64,000 nucleotides of DNA from positions 500,111 through 564,110 of the forward strand of contig NZ_JBJQIK030000004.1 in the NCBI RefSeq assembly GCF_045984285.3. The letters are read 5' to 3'. Positions 54,887-64,000 of the stretch are shown here, piece by piece (positions within the stretch are counted from its first letter, which is position 1; the number at the start of each line of letters is the position of its first letter). The notes under the pieces were generated by a model, which saw only the letters and a program-made list of their open reading frames with translations, ran no database searches and was not told the origin of the DNA. A program made the position numbers and the translations under genes. The stretch comes from Rugamonas sp045984285. Its GTDB lineage: Bacteria; Pseudomonadota; Gammaproteobacteria; Burkholderiales; Burkholderiaceae_D.

Positions 54887-54904
54887 TTCGCACACCTGTG
54901 CTAA
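54887..54904 (+). promoter_or_regulatory. TetR operator, copy 1, before the TetR gene
   Basis: TTCGCAC-ACCT-GTGCTAA: the same 7-4-7 dyad as at 55553 with one mismatch, 10 bases ahead of the TetR ATG. It implies autorepression. Confidence 0.7.
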
Positions 54905-54914
54905 AGTGTCCTGC

Positions 54915-55532
54915 ATGGATACTCTGACCGCTAAAAGCGAAGCCACCTTTGCCGCCATCCTCAGCGCCGCCAGCGATATGGCGGCGGAAGAGGGCATCGG
55001 CAAGCTGTCGCTGGGCGAGCTGGCCAAGCGCACCGGCATCAGCAAGAGCGGCGTGTTCTCGCGCGTGGGCTCGCTGGAACAGCTGCAAGGGGCCGTGCTG
55101 GACGAATACGACCGGCGTTTTGCCGAAGAGATCTTCCTGCCCACGCTGAACCTGCCCAAAGGCCTGCCCAGGCTGCAAGCCCAGGTCAGCAACTGGATCC
55201 GGCGCGTCAGCGACGAGGCGCCGCGCGGCGCCTGCCTGTATACGGCGGGCGCCTTCGAGTTCGACGACCTGCAGCAAGGGCCGCTGCGCGACCGCCTGCA
55301 GCAGGGCGTACTGGCCTGGCGCGCTTCCCTGCGGCGCACCGTGCTGCAGGCCATGGAAGCAGGCCACCTGCGGCCCGATACCGATCCCGAACAGCTGGTG
55401 TTCGAGGTCTACAGCCTGGTGGTGGGCGTCATGCACGACACCCGCTTCCTGCGCGACGGCGATGCGCCGCGCCGCATGCAGCGTGCCTTCAACCGCCTGA
55501 TTTCCACCTACAAGAGCTTCAACGTCGAGTGA
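54915..55532 (+). CDS. TetR family transcriptional regulator
   Basis: A 205-residue TetR-type repressor. Residues about 8-55 form the HTH (AILSAASDMAAEEGIGKLSLGELAKRTGISKSGVFSRVGS), and the C-terminal ligand domain holds EAPRGACLYTAGAFEFDDL, a pattern seen in one branch of TetR proteins that regulate lipid or stress genes. ATG 54915 is chosen; the longer frame upstream runs through the previous gene. Copies of one dyad (TTCGCAC-N4-GTGCGAA) lie just before this gene and just after it, ahead of a 38-residue membrane peptide. Confidence 0.9.
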   Translation: MDTLTAKSEATFAAILSAASDMAAEEGIGKLSLGELAKRTGISKSGVFSRVGSLEQLQGAVLDEYDRRFAEEIFLPTLNLPKGLPRLQAQVSNWIRRVSDEAPRGACLYTAGAFEFDDLQQGPLRDRLQQGVLAWRASLRRTVLQAMEAGHLRPDTDPEQLVFEVYSLVVGVMHDTRFLRDGDAPRRMQRAFNRLISTYKSFNVE

Positions 55533-55552
55533 GGCCCTTTTTTTAAATCAAA

Positions 55553-55570
55553 TTCGCACACATGTGCGAA
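55553..55570 (+). promoter_or_regulatory. TetR operator, copy 2, before the 38-residue peptide gene
   Basis: TTCGCAC-ACAT-GTGCGAA is a perfect 7-4-7 dyad, 12 bases ahead of the small-peptide ATG and 20 bases past the TetR stop. Confidence 0.75.
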
Positions 55571-55582
55571 ATGGAGGAAGAA

Positions 55583-55699
55583 ATGAGCAATCTCCTGTGG
55601 CTGATACCTGTGGGTTTTGTCGCGGTGCACTGGACCGGGCTGTTCGACGTGCTGCGTTCCATTCCTGACAAGAACGAGGACTTCGGCGAAGACTATTGA
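55583..55699 (+). CDS. 38-residue single-pass membrane peptide
   Basis: ATG 55583 follows a strong GGAGGAAG ribosome site. The 38-residue product has one membrane helix (LLWLIPVGFVAVHWTGLF) and a charged tail DKNEDFGEDY that would face the cytoplasm or periplasm. It lies directly behind a TetR operator and the TetR gene, so it is very likely the regulated partner. No family is recognised. Confidence 0.75.
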   Translation: MSNLLWLIPVGFVAVHWTGLFDVLRSIPDKNEDFGEDY

Positions 55700-55796
55700 G
55701 TCTCTGATGCAACGCCAGGCTCTTGCGGCCGTCCGCTGAATTGCCCCATGGTGCTTTAGTTGTTATGATGGGCTGATCGTTTTATAGGGAAACACC

Positions 55797-56798
55797 ATGC
55801 AGACCATCAGCGGACTCAGCGCTTACGCCAATCTCTTCAATGGCGTCCGTAACCGGACTTTCCGCATGCCTGCCAAGGGTGAAAACGGCTACCAGGACGG
55901 GGTGCTGCTGCCCAAGCTGTGGCCGCGCTTCAAGCTGGCGCCGGGCGAGAAGATCTTCACCATCGGCTCCTGCTTCGCGCGCGAAATCGAAAAGCGCCTG
56001 GTGTCGCGTGGTTTCGACCTGCCGGTGTGCCGCTATCCCGTGCCGGATATGCTGAATGAATACAATGCGGGCACCATCCTGCAGCGCATCGAAAGCGTGT
56101 TCGGCGGCTTTTCCTACGAAGGCGAAATGGGCATCGAGCAGACCGACAAGGGGTATCTCGATCTCTTCCTGCATATCCACCAGACGCCGGTCGAGCTGCC
56201 CATGCTGCACTACCGCCGCCAGGTGATTGCCGAGATTTACAACGAGCTGAAGACCGCCGACACCGTCGTCATCACGCTGGGCCTGACCGAGACCTGGTTC
56301 GACACCATCCACCAGTGCTATGTGAACAAGGCGCCGAGCCGCGCAGCCGTGGCGCGTGAACCCGACCGTTTCCAGTTCCACCGCATGGACGTGGCCGACG
56401 TCATCGACCGCGTATCGAATTCCATCGCACTGATCAATGCCCACGGGCAGAAGAAAATCCTGCTGACGGTGAGTCCGATCCCTATCGAGGCCACCTTCTC
56501 CGGCACCACGGCGATTGTGGCCAATTCCTATTCGAAGGCCGTGCTGCGCGTGGTGGTCGAACAGATGACACGCCAATACGAAAATGTCGACTACTTCCCG
56601 AGCTTCGAAATCGCCACCTCCGGCGGCATGGCGCATTACATCGACGACAATGTGCACATCACGGAGGAACTGGTGGAAGTCATCATCAGCCACATGATGG
56701 CCAACTACCTGGAGGGCGCCGAAGTGGCGGCGAAGGAGGAAGTCATCAAGCCGAACTATATCGATGCGGAAGCGTACAACCGTTTCACCGCCGGCTGA
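55797..56798 (+). CDS. GSCFA family protein
   Basis: A 333-residue protein with the family hallmark FTIGSCFAREIEKRL at about residue 57, then LNEYNAGTILQRI, and VVITLGLTETWFD in the middle, matching GSCFA domain proteins. These are SGNH-like hydrolases or acyltransferases found with surface-glycan genes; the GSC serine plays the nucleophile's part. No membrane helix. It is followed by a WavE-like gene whose ATG lies four bases past the stop. Confidence 0.85.
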   Translation: MQTISGLSAYANLFNGVRNRTFRMPAKGENGYQDGVLLPKLWPRFKLAPGEKIFTIGSCFAREIEKRLVSRGFDLPVCRYPVPDMLNEYNAGTILQRIESVFGGFSYEGEMGIEQTDKGYLDLFLHIHQTPVELPMLHYRRQVIAEIYNELKTADTVVITLGLTETWFDTIHQCYVNKAPSRAAVAREPDRFQFHRMDVADVIDRVSNSIALINAHGQKKILLTVSPIPIEATFSGTTAIVANSYSKAVLRVVVEQMTRQYENVDYFPSFEIATSGGMAHYIDDNVHITEELVEVIISHMMANYLEGAEVAAKEEVIKPNYIDAEAYNRFTAG

Positions 56799-56802
56799 CA
56801 GC

Positions 56803-58077
56803 ATGCAAGAAAAGAAAGTAGCGGTCCTGTTCACGGGACTCATCCGCGATGCCGCGCTGTTCGAGCGCAGCGTTGCGGAGTTTGCGGCCCAGCCCTGCGT
56901 TACCCAGATCATCTTCTCCACCTGGCACAAGGATGCGCTGGACAACGGCGAGTTCCTGCAGGGCCTGATGCAGCGCTATCCGCTGACGGTGGTGACAGCC
57001 ACCGACCCGAAACTGGTGTACGACCAGTACAACGGCTTCCGCCAGTCAGTGACCTTGCGCCGCGGCCTGGAAGCGGTGGGCGAGGCCAGCCATGTGCTGC
57101 GCACCCGTACCGATACCCATATCGACCCCGCCGTGGTGCAGCACCTGGCAGCCAAGGACAGCCGCATCACCGATCCGATGGCCCCGGCGCTGCGCCTGTT
57201 CCGCGAAAAGATCTCGACCACCTGCTGCTCGATGCTGGCGCCTTTCTACATCGACGACATCCTGTTCTTCGGGCACAAGGAAGACCTGCTGAAGCTGTGC
57301 AGCATGGACTACAGCGAGTTCCGTCATCCGAGCTCGGCCAAGTACGCGCACTACATCCGCTACTACCCGCCGTTCCGCCAGCACTTCCCGCAGTTCATGC
57401 ATTTCGTGCACAACGAGATTTTCGCCACCGTCGTCAGCGCCGAGCTGCGCCAGCTGGTGCTGCCGAAGCTGATGGAAAGCCGTGAATACGCGCTGATGCT
57501 GGTGATCTACTACCGCCTGGTGAGCGCCTTCTTCTGCCTGGACTGGGGCGGCTACCGTTCCACCTTCAAGGGCGTGGCCGCCGAATATACCGATGGCGGC
57601 GCCGATTTCCGCATGGATGCGGACCAGATGAATGACAGCAATGCCTTCTTTGCGCGCGGCAGCGTCGGCGATTTCGACCATCCCGAACTGCGCCGCCTGC
57701 TGGGGCCGGCGGCCGAGTCGCTGCGCACGGTCAGCGACCTGCGCGATGCCGCCAGCGGCATCGACTATGCAGCCTTCTTCAGCGAAGTGCGCAACTATGC
57801 GAAGCAGGCCTTCCGCTTCGATCAGCGGCTGGCGGAAGCCAAGGCCATGATGCGCGCCGGGGAGACGGTAAGCCAGGCCTTCCAGACCCTGTGCTGGCTG
57901 CAGCCGGCCGACCCTGCAAACACCGAGCTGATGTATCTGCTGGCGCTGTGCTACAACTCGGTGGGCGATATCGCCCGCGCGCAGCCCCTGCTGGAGCGCT
58001 GCCTGGAGACGGGCGCCCCCTTCTACTCGCCGGCCGGCCAGCTGCTGGCGGAGATCATGCAGCAGAAGTCCGCCTGA
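56803..58077 (+). CDS. WavE-like glycan synthesis protein with C-terminal TPR-like repeats
   Basis: A 424-residue protein whose N-terminal 300 residues match WavE / lipopolysaccharide-synthesis domains: VAVLFTGLIRDAALFERSVAEF, IIFSTWHKD, and a SHVLRTRTDTHID block with the acidic residues expected of a nucleotide-sugar glycosyltransferase. The last 100 residues look like TPR-type helices (AEAKAMMRAGETVSQAFQTL, LLALCYNSVGDIARAQPLLERCL-like). It is paired with the GSCFA gene. Role in surface polysaccharide is inferred. ATG 56803 is chosen. Confidence 0.8.
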   Translation: MQEKKVAVLFTGLIRDAALFERSVAEFAAQPCVTQIIFSTWHKDALDNGEFLQGLMQRYPLTVVTATDPKLVYDQYNGFRQSVTLRRGLEAVGEASHVLRTRTDTHIDPAVVQHLAAKDSRITDPMAPALRLFREKISTTCCSMLAPFYIDDILFFGHKEDLLKLCSMDYSEFRHPSSAKYAHYIRYYPPFRQHFPQFMHFVHNEIFATVVSAELRQLVLPKLMESREYALMLVIYYRLVSAFFCLDWGGYRSTFKGVAAEYTDGGADFRMDADQMNDSNAFFARGSVGDFDHPELRRLLGPAAESLRTVSDLRDAASGIDYAAFFSEVRNYAKQAFRFDQRLAEAKAMMRAGETVSQAFQTLCWLQPADPANTELMYLLALCYNSVGDIARAQPLLERCLETGAPFYSPAGQLLAEIMQQKSA

Positions 58078-58096
58078 GCGGCGGACGCTGCAGGCC

Positions 58097-60949
<2,853 letters not shown>

Positions 60950-61011
60950 TGAGCTTTAGCCTTGGGGGGAGGTGGGACAGCTTGACGCGGCTCAGACTAC
61001 TGAGCTATATA

Positions 61012-61027
61012 CTGTATATAATACCAG
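61012..61027. promoter_or_regulatory. LexA-like box between uvrA and ssb
   Basis: CTGTATATAATACCAG matches CTGT-N8-ACAG at all but one base. It lies 63 bases before the uvrA start and 99 before ssb, so it could control one or both. SOS control of uvrA is classical. Confidence 0.7.
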
Positions 61028-61125
61028 TATTCAAGATTTGCCGCAAAACCGCTGAAAATTCCTTCCAGCGCTGTTGCTGCCCCCATATAATCACTGTTTA
61101 GTCCAAATTCAAGCAGGAGTACTAC

Positions 61126-61626
61126 ATGGCATCTGTGAACAAAGTCATCATCGTCGGCAACCTGGGCCGTGATCCGGAAATCCGCTACATGCCGAGCGGC
61201 GATGCCATCGCCAATATTGCCGTGGCAACCTCCTTCCGCAGCAAGGACAAGAACACCGGCGAGCAGAAAGAGATCACCGAGTGGCACCGCATCTCCTTCT
61301 TCGGCCGCTTGGCCGAAATCGTGGGCCAGTACCTGAAGAAAGGTTCCTCGGTCTATGTCGAGGGCCGCCTGCAGACCCGCAAGTACACCGACAAGGACGG
61401 CGTGGAGAAATACGCGACCGACATCATTGCCCAGGAAATGCAGATGCTGGGCGGCCGCCAGGGCATGGGCGGCGGCGATGCCATGGGCGGCGGCGACGAC
61501 ATGGGCGGCTACGATGCGCCGCCGGCCCGCCCGGCCCCGCGTCCGCAGGCTGCGGCACCGGCGCCGCGCCCGGCACCACGCCCGGCGCCGAACTTCTCGG
61601 ACATGGATGACGACATTCCGTTCTGA
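61126..61626 (+). CDS. ssb: Single-stranded DNA-binding protein
   Basis: A 166-residue SSB. The N-terminal OB-fold (NKVIIVGNLGRDPEIRYMPSGDAIANIAVATS, then EWHRISFFGRLAEIVGQYLKKGS) is followed by a glycine-, proline- and alanine-rich linker. The acidic tip DMDDDIPF recruits partner proteins such as PriA and RecQ. ATG 61126 follows AGGAG. A terminator follows. Confidence 0.97.
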   Translation: MASVNKVIIVGNLGRDPEIRYMPSGDAIANIAVATSFRSKDKNTGEQKEITEWHRISFFGRLAEIVGQYLKKGSSVYVEGRLQTRKYTDKDGVEKYATDIIAQEMQMLGGRQGMGGGDAMGGGDDMGGYDAPPARPAPRPQAAAPAPRPAPRPAPNFSDMDDDIPF

Positions 61627-61642
61627 GCGGAAGTTCAGGCAT

Positions 61643-61677
61643 AAAAAAGGGAGCCCAGGTGGCTCCCTTTCTTTTTA
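61643..61677 (+). terminator. Rho-independent terminator after ssb
   Basis: AAAGGGAGCC-CAGGT-GGCTCCCTTT, a perfect 10-bp stem (61646-61670), followed by CTTTTT. Confidence 0.85.
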
Positions 61678-62269
61678 TCACTTGTGTTGTGTAAACCCAT
61701 CGCGGGCCGTATTTAAAACTTTCAATAAGAATCAGTAAACCCGTCAATTCTTGCGGCCAAGCAAGCCCCCAGCTCCTCCAAATTGTCATCAAATTGTCAT
61801 AAGCCGCTGTTCCATAACAGATTTTTACTCGGCTGTGTAAACCTTATTTGAATGCCACGAGGAACTTTTACGACAAAAAATTGTGCTGCGAGGAAACGTT
61901 CTCCGCTATACTCGTGGTAACGCCTGAAAAGGCTGGAGTTTTTGCGTCCCCGCAAGGTGAACTTAATAAAAGTTGTTCTGGGGTCGCCTTAGATCTCTAC
62001 GGGAAAGCATTCAGCAGCACCGAATTCGTTGTTTTGATGTAAGCAAAATTAAGCTTTTGGCAATAAAAAATTTGCGTTGGCGCGGCCCGGGAACGTTAAG
62101 TTTCAGGGTTTTTTGACGCTAACTGCTAGCAGGTGCAGTCTGGGCGGTGCGGTTTTGTTGCGGAATTAAAAAATCGACAGCCAAAAACTAGGGTAGCAAA
62201 AAAGATAGCCGGCACAGGGCACGGCAACCACAAACGTTCCGCAGCACAAGTTGTTCTTAGGAGAATATA
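61678..62269 (+). promoter_or_regulatory. Long leader region with Pho-box-like site upstream of the repeat protein
   Basis: About 590 bases with no credible gene. TTGTCAT-CAAA-TTGTCAT (61783-61800) is an 11-bp-period direct repeat matching one full PhoB box. CATAAC at 61813-61818 is a possible -10 at the right distance. A second -10-like TATACT lies at 61907-61912. Two small stems follow: GCCT-GAAA-AGGC near 61922-61933 and TTGCG-TCCC-CGCAA just after. AGGAG sits six bases before the ATG at 62270. The mRNA leader would be over 400 bases. Confidence 0.5.
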
Positions 62270-64000
62270 ATGGGTTTCATCTCGACGTATAACACTTCCG
62301 AACTGATTCGGTCGTTGCCATCCGGCACTATCGCGACTTTAGGCACCGACGCTATCGCGGAGCTGACCTCGGCCCAGTTCTCCTGGTTCTCAACTGCCCA
62401 GCTAGGTCACTTTACGACCACAGACCTTGCAAGTCTGACCACCACCACCCAATTTGCCGGCCTGACTACAGCTCAGGCCGCTGTGCTGTCTGGCTCCCAG
62501 CTCGCATCGCTGGCTAGTATCATCATCCAGGCCTTCGAAACGGCTGACCTGCGTGCGCTGACGACGACGTCCCTGAATGCCCTGTCCACGGACCGCTTCG
62601 CTACCCTGAGCTCGAGCCAGTTCGGTGCCCTGACCACCGGCCAGCTGTCGGCGCTGTCGACCTCGCTGCTCACCTCCGGCATCAATTCGACCCAGATCGC
62701 CGGCCTGACCTCGGCCCAGGCGAGCCGCCTGGGTTCGGCCCAGCTGAATGCCCTGAGCAGCACCGTGCTGGCGGAAATCGAGAGCGGCATCATTGCTTCG
62801 CTGTCCAGCACCGCCCTGTCGGCCATGACCTCGGCCAAGCTGGATGCCCTGACCTCCACGCAGTTCGTGGCCCTGACCTCGGCTCAGGCGGGTTCCCTCA
62901 CCACGGCTCAGGTTGGCGCACTGTCGAGCGATATCCTGGCGGCCATGGAAAGCGCCGATATCCGCGCGCTGAAGACCGGCGTGATCAGCGCCCTGAGCAC
63001 CAGCCAGCTGAGCGGCCTGTCGAGCACGGCATTCTCCGGCCTGACCTCGGGCCAGGTTGCAGCGATCGCTTCCGGCGCCTTCGCCGGCGCCCTGCAGACC
63101 GACCGCATCGTTGCCCTGACCAGCTCGCAAGCTGCGGCCCTGACCAACGCCCAGCTGTCGGCCATCGCGTCCGACACCCTGCGCGCAATTGAAAGCGCTG
63201 ACCTGCGCGCCATCACCACGGCAGCCATCGCCGGCCTGACCTCGGTCCAGTTTGCCCAGCTGACTTCGGTCCAGGTGAACGCGCTGACCAGCGCCCAGAT
63301 CGGCGCCCTGGGCACCGATTTCGCCCTGACGTCCGACCAGATCGCAGGCCTGACCACCGCGCAAGCGGCGGGCCTGACCTCCGTACAGCTGAACGCCATT
63401 GCCTCGGCAGCGCTGTCGTCGATGAATACCGCTGCGGTTGCAGCGCTGCGTACCGCCGCCGTCGCCGGCCTGACCTCGACCCAGGTGGATGCGCTGATCT
63501 CGTCGCAGATGATCGCGCTGACCACCGCGCAAGCCGCGGCACTGAACACCAACCAAGTGGCAGCACTGACCAGCGACATCATCAGCACGATGGATACGGC
63601 TGATATCCGTGCCCTGGGTACCTCGCTGGTCAGCGCGCTGAATACCAGCCAGCTGAGCGGCCTGACGTCCGCAGCTTTCGCCGGCCTGACCACCAGCCAG
63701 ATCGCTGCCATCACCTCGTCGGCCTTCGCCAACGGCCTGCAGAGCGACCGCATCATCGCCCTGAGCAGCGCGCAAGCGGCTGCCCTCGGCACCGCCCAGC
63801 TGTCGGCCATGTCCTCGGTTTCCCTGCGCGCCCTGGAAAGCGCCGACCTGCGTGCGATCCGCACCGCATCAATCGCTGCCCTGACCAGCGTGCAGTTCGC
63901 TTACCTGACTTCGGACCAGGTGAACTCGCTGACCAGCGCGCAGATCGCTGCCCTGGGCACCGACTACTCGCTGACCTCCGACCAGATCGCAGGCCTGACC
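62270..64000 (+). CDS. Large octapeptide-repeat protein, 3' end cut by the window
   Basis: ATG 62270 (MGFISTYNTSELIRSLPSGT) follows AGGAG at six bases; 577 codons are visible and the frame is open to the right edge. Apart from the first 40 residues it consists of roughly sixty octads of the pattern L-[TS]-[TS]-x-Q-[LIVA]-x-[AG] (for example LTSAQIGA, LTTAQAAG). On top of this lies a superrepeat of 215 residues (645 bp): residues 227 and 442, and 308 and 523, begin matching blocks such as ESADLRAI and ADIRAL. No signal peptide or membrane segment. It may be a giant surface or type I-secreted protein; function unknown. Confidence 0.85.
   Translation, partial: MGFISTYNTSELIRSLPSGTIATLGTDAIAELTSAQFSWFSTAQLGHFTTTDLASLTTTTQFAGLTTAQAAVLSGSQLASLASIIIQAFETADLRALTTTSLNALSTDRFATLSSSQFGALTTGQLSALSTSLLTSGINSTQIAGLTSAQASRLGSAQLNALSSTVLAEIESGIIASLSSTALSAMTSAKLDALTSTQFVALTSAQAGSLTTAQVGALSSDILAAMESADIRALKTGVISALSTSQLSGLSSTAFSGLTSGQVAAIASGAFAGALQTDRIVALTSSQAAALTNAQLSAIASDTLRAIESADLRAITTAAIAGLTSVQFAQLTSVQVNALTSAQIGALGTDFALTSDQIAGLTTAQAAGLTSVQLNAIASAALSSMNTAAVAALRTAAVAGLTSTQVDALISSQMIALTTAQAAALNTNQVAALTSDIISTMDTADIRALGTSLVSALNTSQLSGLTSAAFAGLTTSQIAAITSSAFANGLQSDRIIALSSAQAAALGTAQLSAMSSVSLRALESADLRAIRTASIAALTSVQFAYLTSDQVNSLTSAQIAALGTDYSLTSDQIAGLT

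Noticed and set aside
61848..62042. 64-residue ORF in the leader of the repeat protein
   Set aside because: TTG start without ribosome site, no recognisable domain.
62402..63864. Long open frames on the minus strand opposite the repeat protein
   Set aside because: They mirror the regular codon pattern of the repeats and lack ribosome sites; the plus-strand frame has a proper start and ordered repeats.
62270..64000. Resemblance of LTxxQVxAIAS-like octads to TALE repeats
   Set aside because: The period is 8 residues and the superrepeat 215, not 33-35; the conserved TALE core with its Q-A-L-E-T helix and base-specifying pair is absent.
62500..64000. CRISPR-like periodic DNA
   Set aside because: The periodicity is coding and has no unique spacers or cas genes.

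Overview
The window is high-GC Gram-negative chromosome. Its gene content (a hisE-HIT-tatABC cluster, hemE next to priA, GTP-type PEP carboxykinase, DUF1269, DUF4404 and DUF1857 proteins, a Burkholderiales-type porin and several four-helix-bundle chemoreceptors) points to a betaproteobacterium of the Oxalobacteraceae (Massilia / Duganella / Janthinobacterium group). This placement is inferred from recognised protein families; no search was run. There is no prophage, integrative element, insertion sequence or CRISPR array.

Layout. 1-2281: the end of hisE, a HIT protein and the Tat export genes tatA, tatB and tatC, all rightward. 2278-11764: leftward genes for a coiled-coil membrane protein, a DUF885 metal-dependent hydrolase, a PH-like membrane protein, a small conserved protein, a large SNF2 helicase and an S9 peptidase. 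11840-15469: hemE and priA, separated by an AT-rich stretch carrying a cluster of DnaA-box-like 9-mers. 15466-29629: an ArgP-type regulator, a lipoamide-dehydrogenase-family flavoprotein, a degenerate HD-GYP protein, rep helicase, a Cache protein, slyX, two tandem M3 oligopeptidases, and a two-gene MerR operon with a leaderless-looking promoter. 29781-41082: a YgiQ radical SAM protein, an RCC1-propeller lipoprotein, a periplasmic-sensor PAS-GGDEF-EAL protein, ahpC-ahpF behind an OxyR-like site, an AI-2E family transporter with a cyclic-nucleotide-binding protein, and tRNA-Asp and tRNA-Val. 41257-54844: an MFS transporter, a porin-chemoreceptor pair, dinB with a LexA-like box, rdgC, a half-length asparaginase, a hydroxyacid dehydrogenase, pckG and a frameshifted chemoreceptor. 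54887-64000: a TetR regulator with two matching operators and a 38-residue membrane peptide, a GSCFA / WavE-like pair, divergent uvrA and ssb sharing a LexA-like box, and the first 577 codons of a very repetitive protein that runs off the right edge.

Themes. DNA repair and replication restart are well represented (priA, rep, rdgC, dinB, uvrA, ssb); two of these loci have readable SOS boxes. Oxidative stress (ahpCF with its OxyR site) and c-di-GMP or chemotactic signalling are also present. Four hairpin repeats of three sequence types, resembling RAYT-linked REP elements, sit between genes, with no RAYT transposase in the window.

The least explained items are the octapeptide-repeat protein at the right edge with its Pho-box-like upstream region, the DnaA-box cluster between hemE and priA, the MerR leaderless operon, and the TetR / micro-membrane-protein unit.
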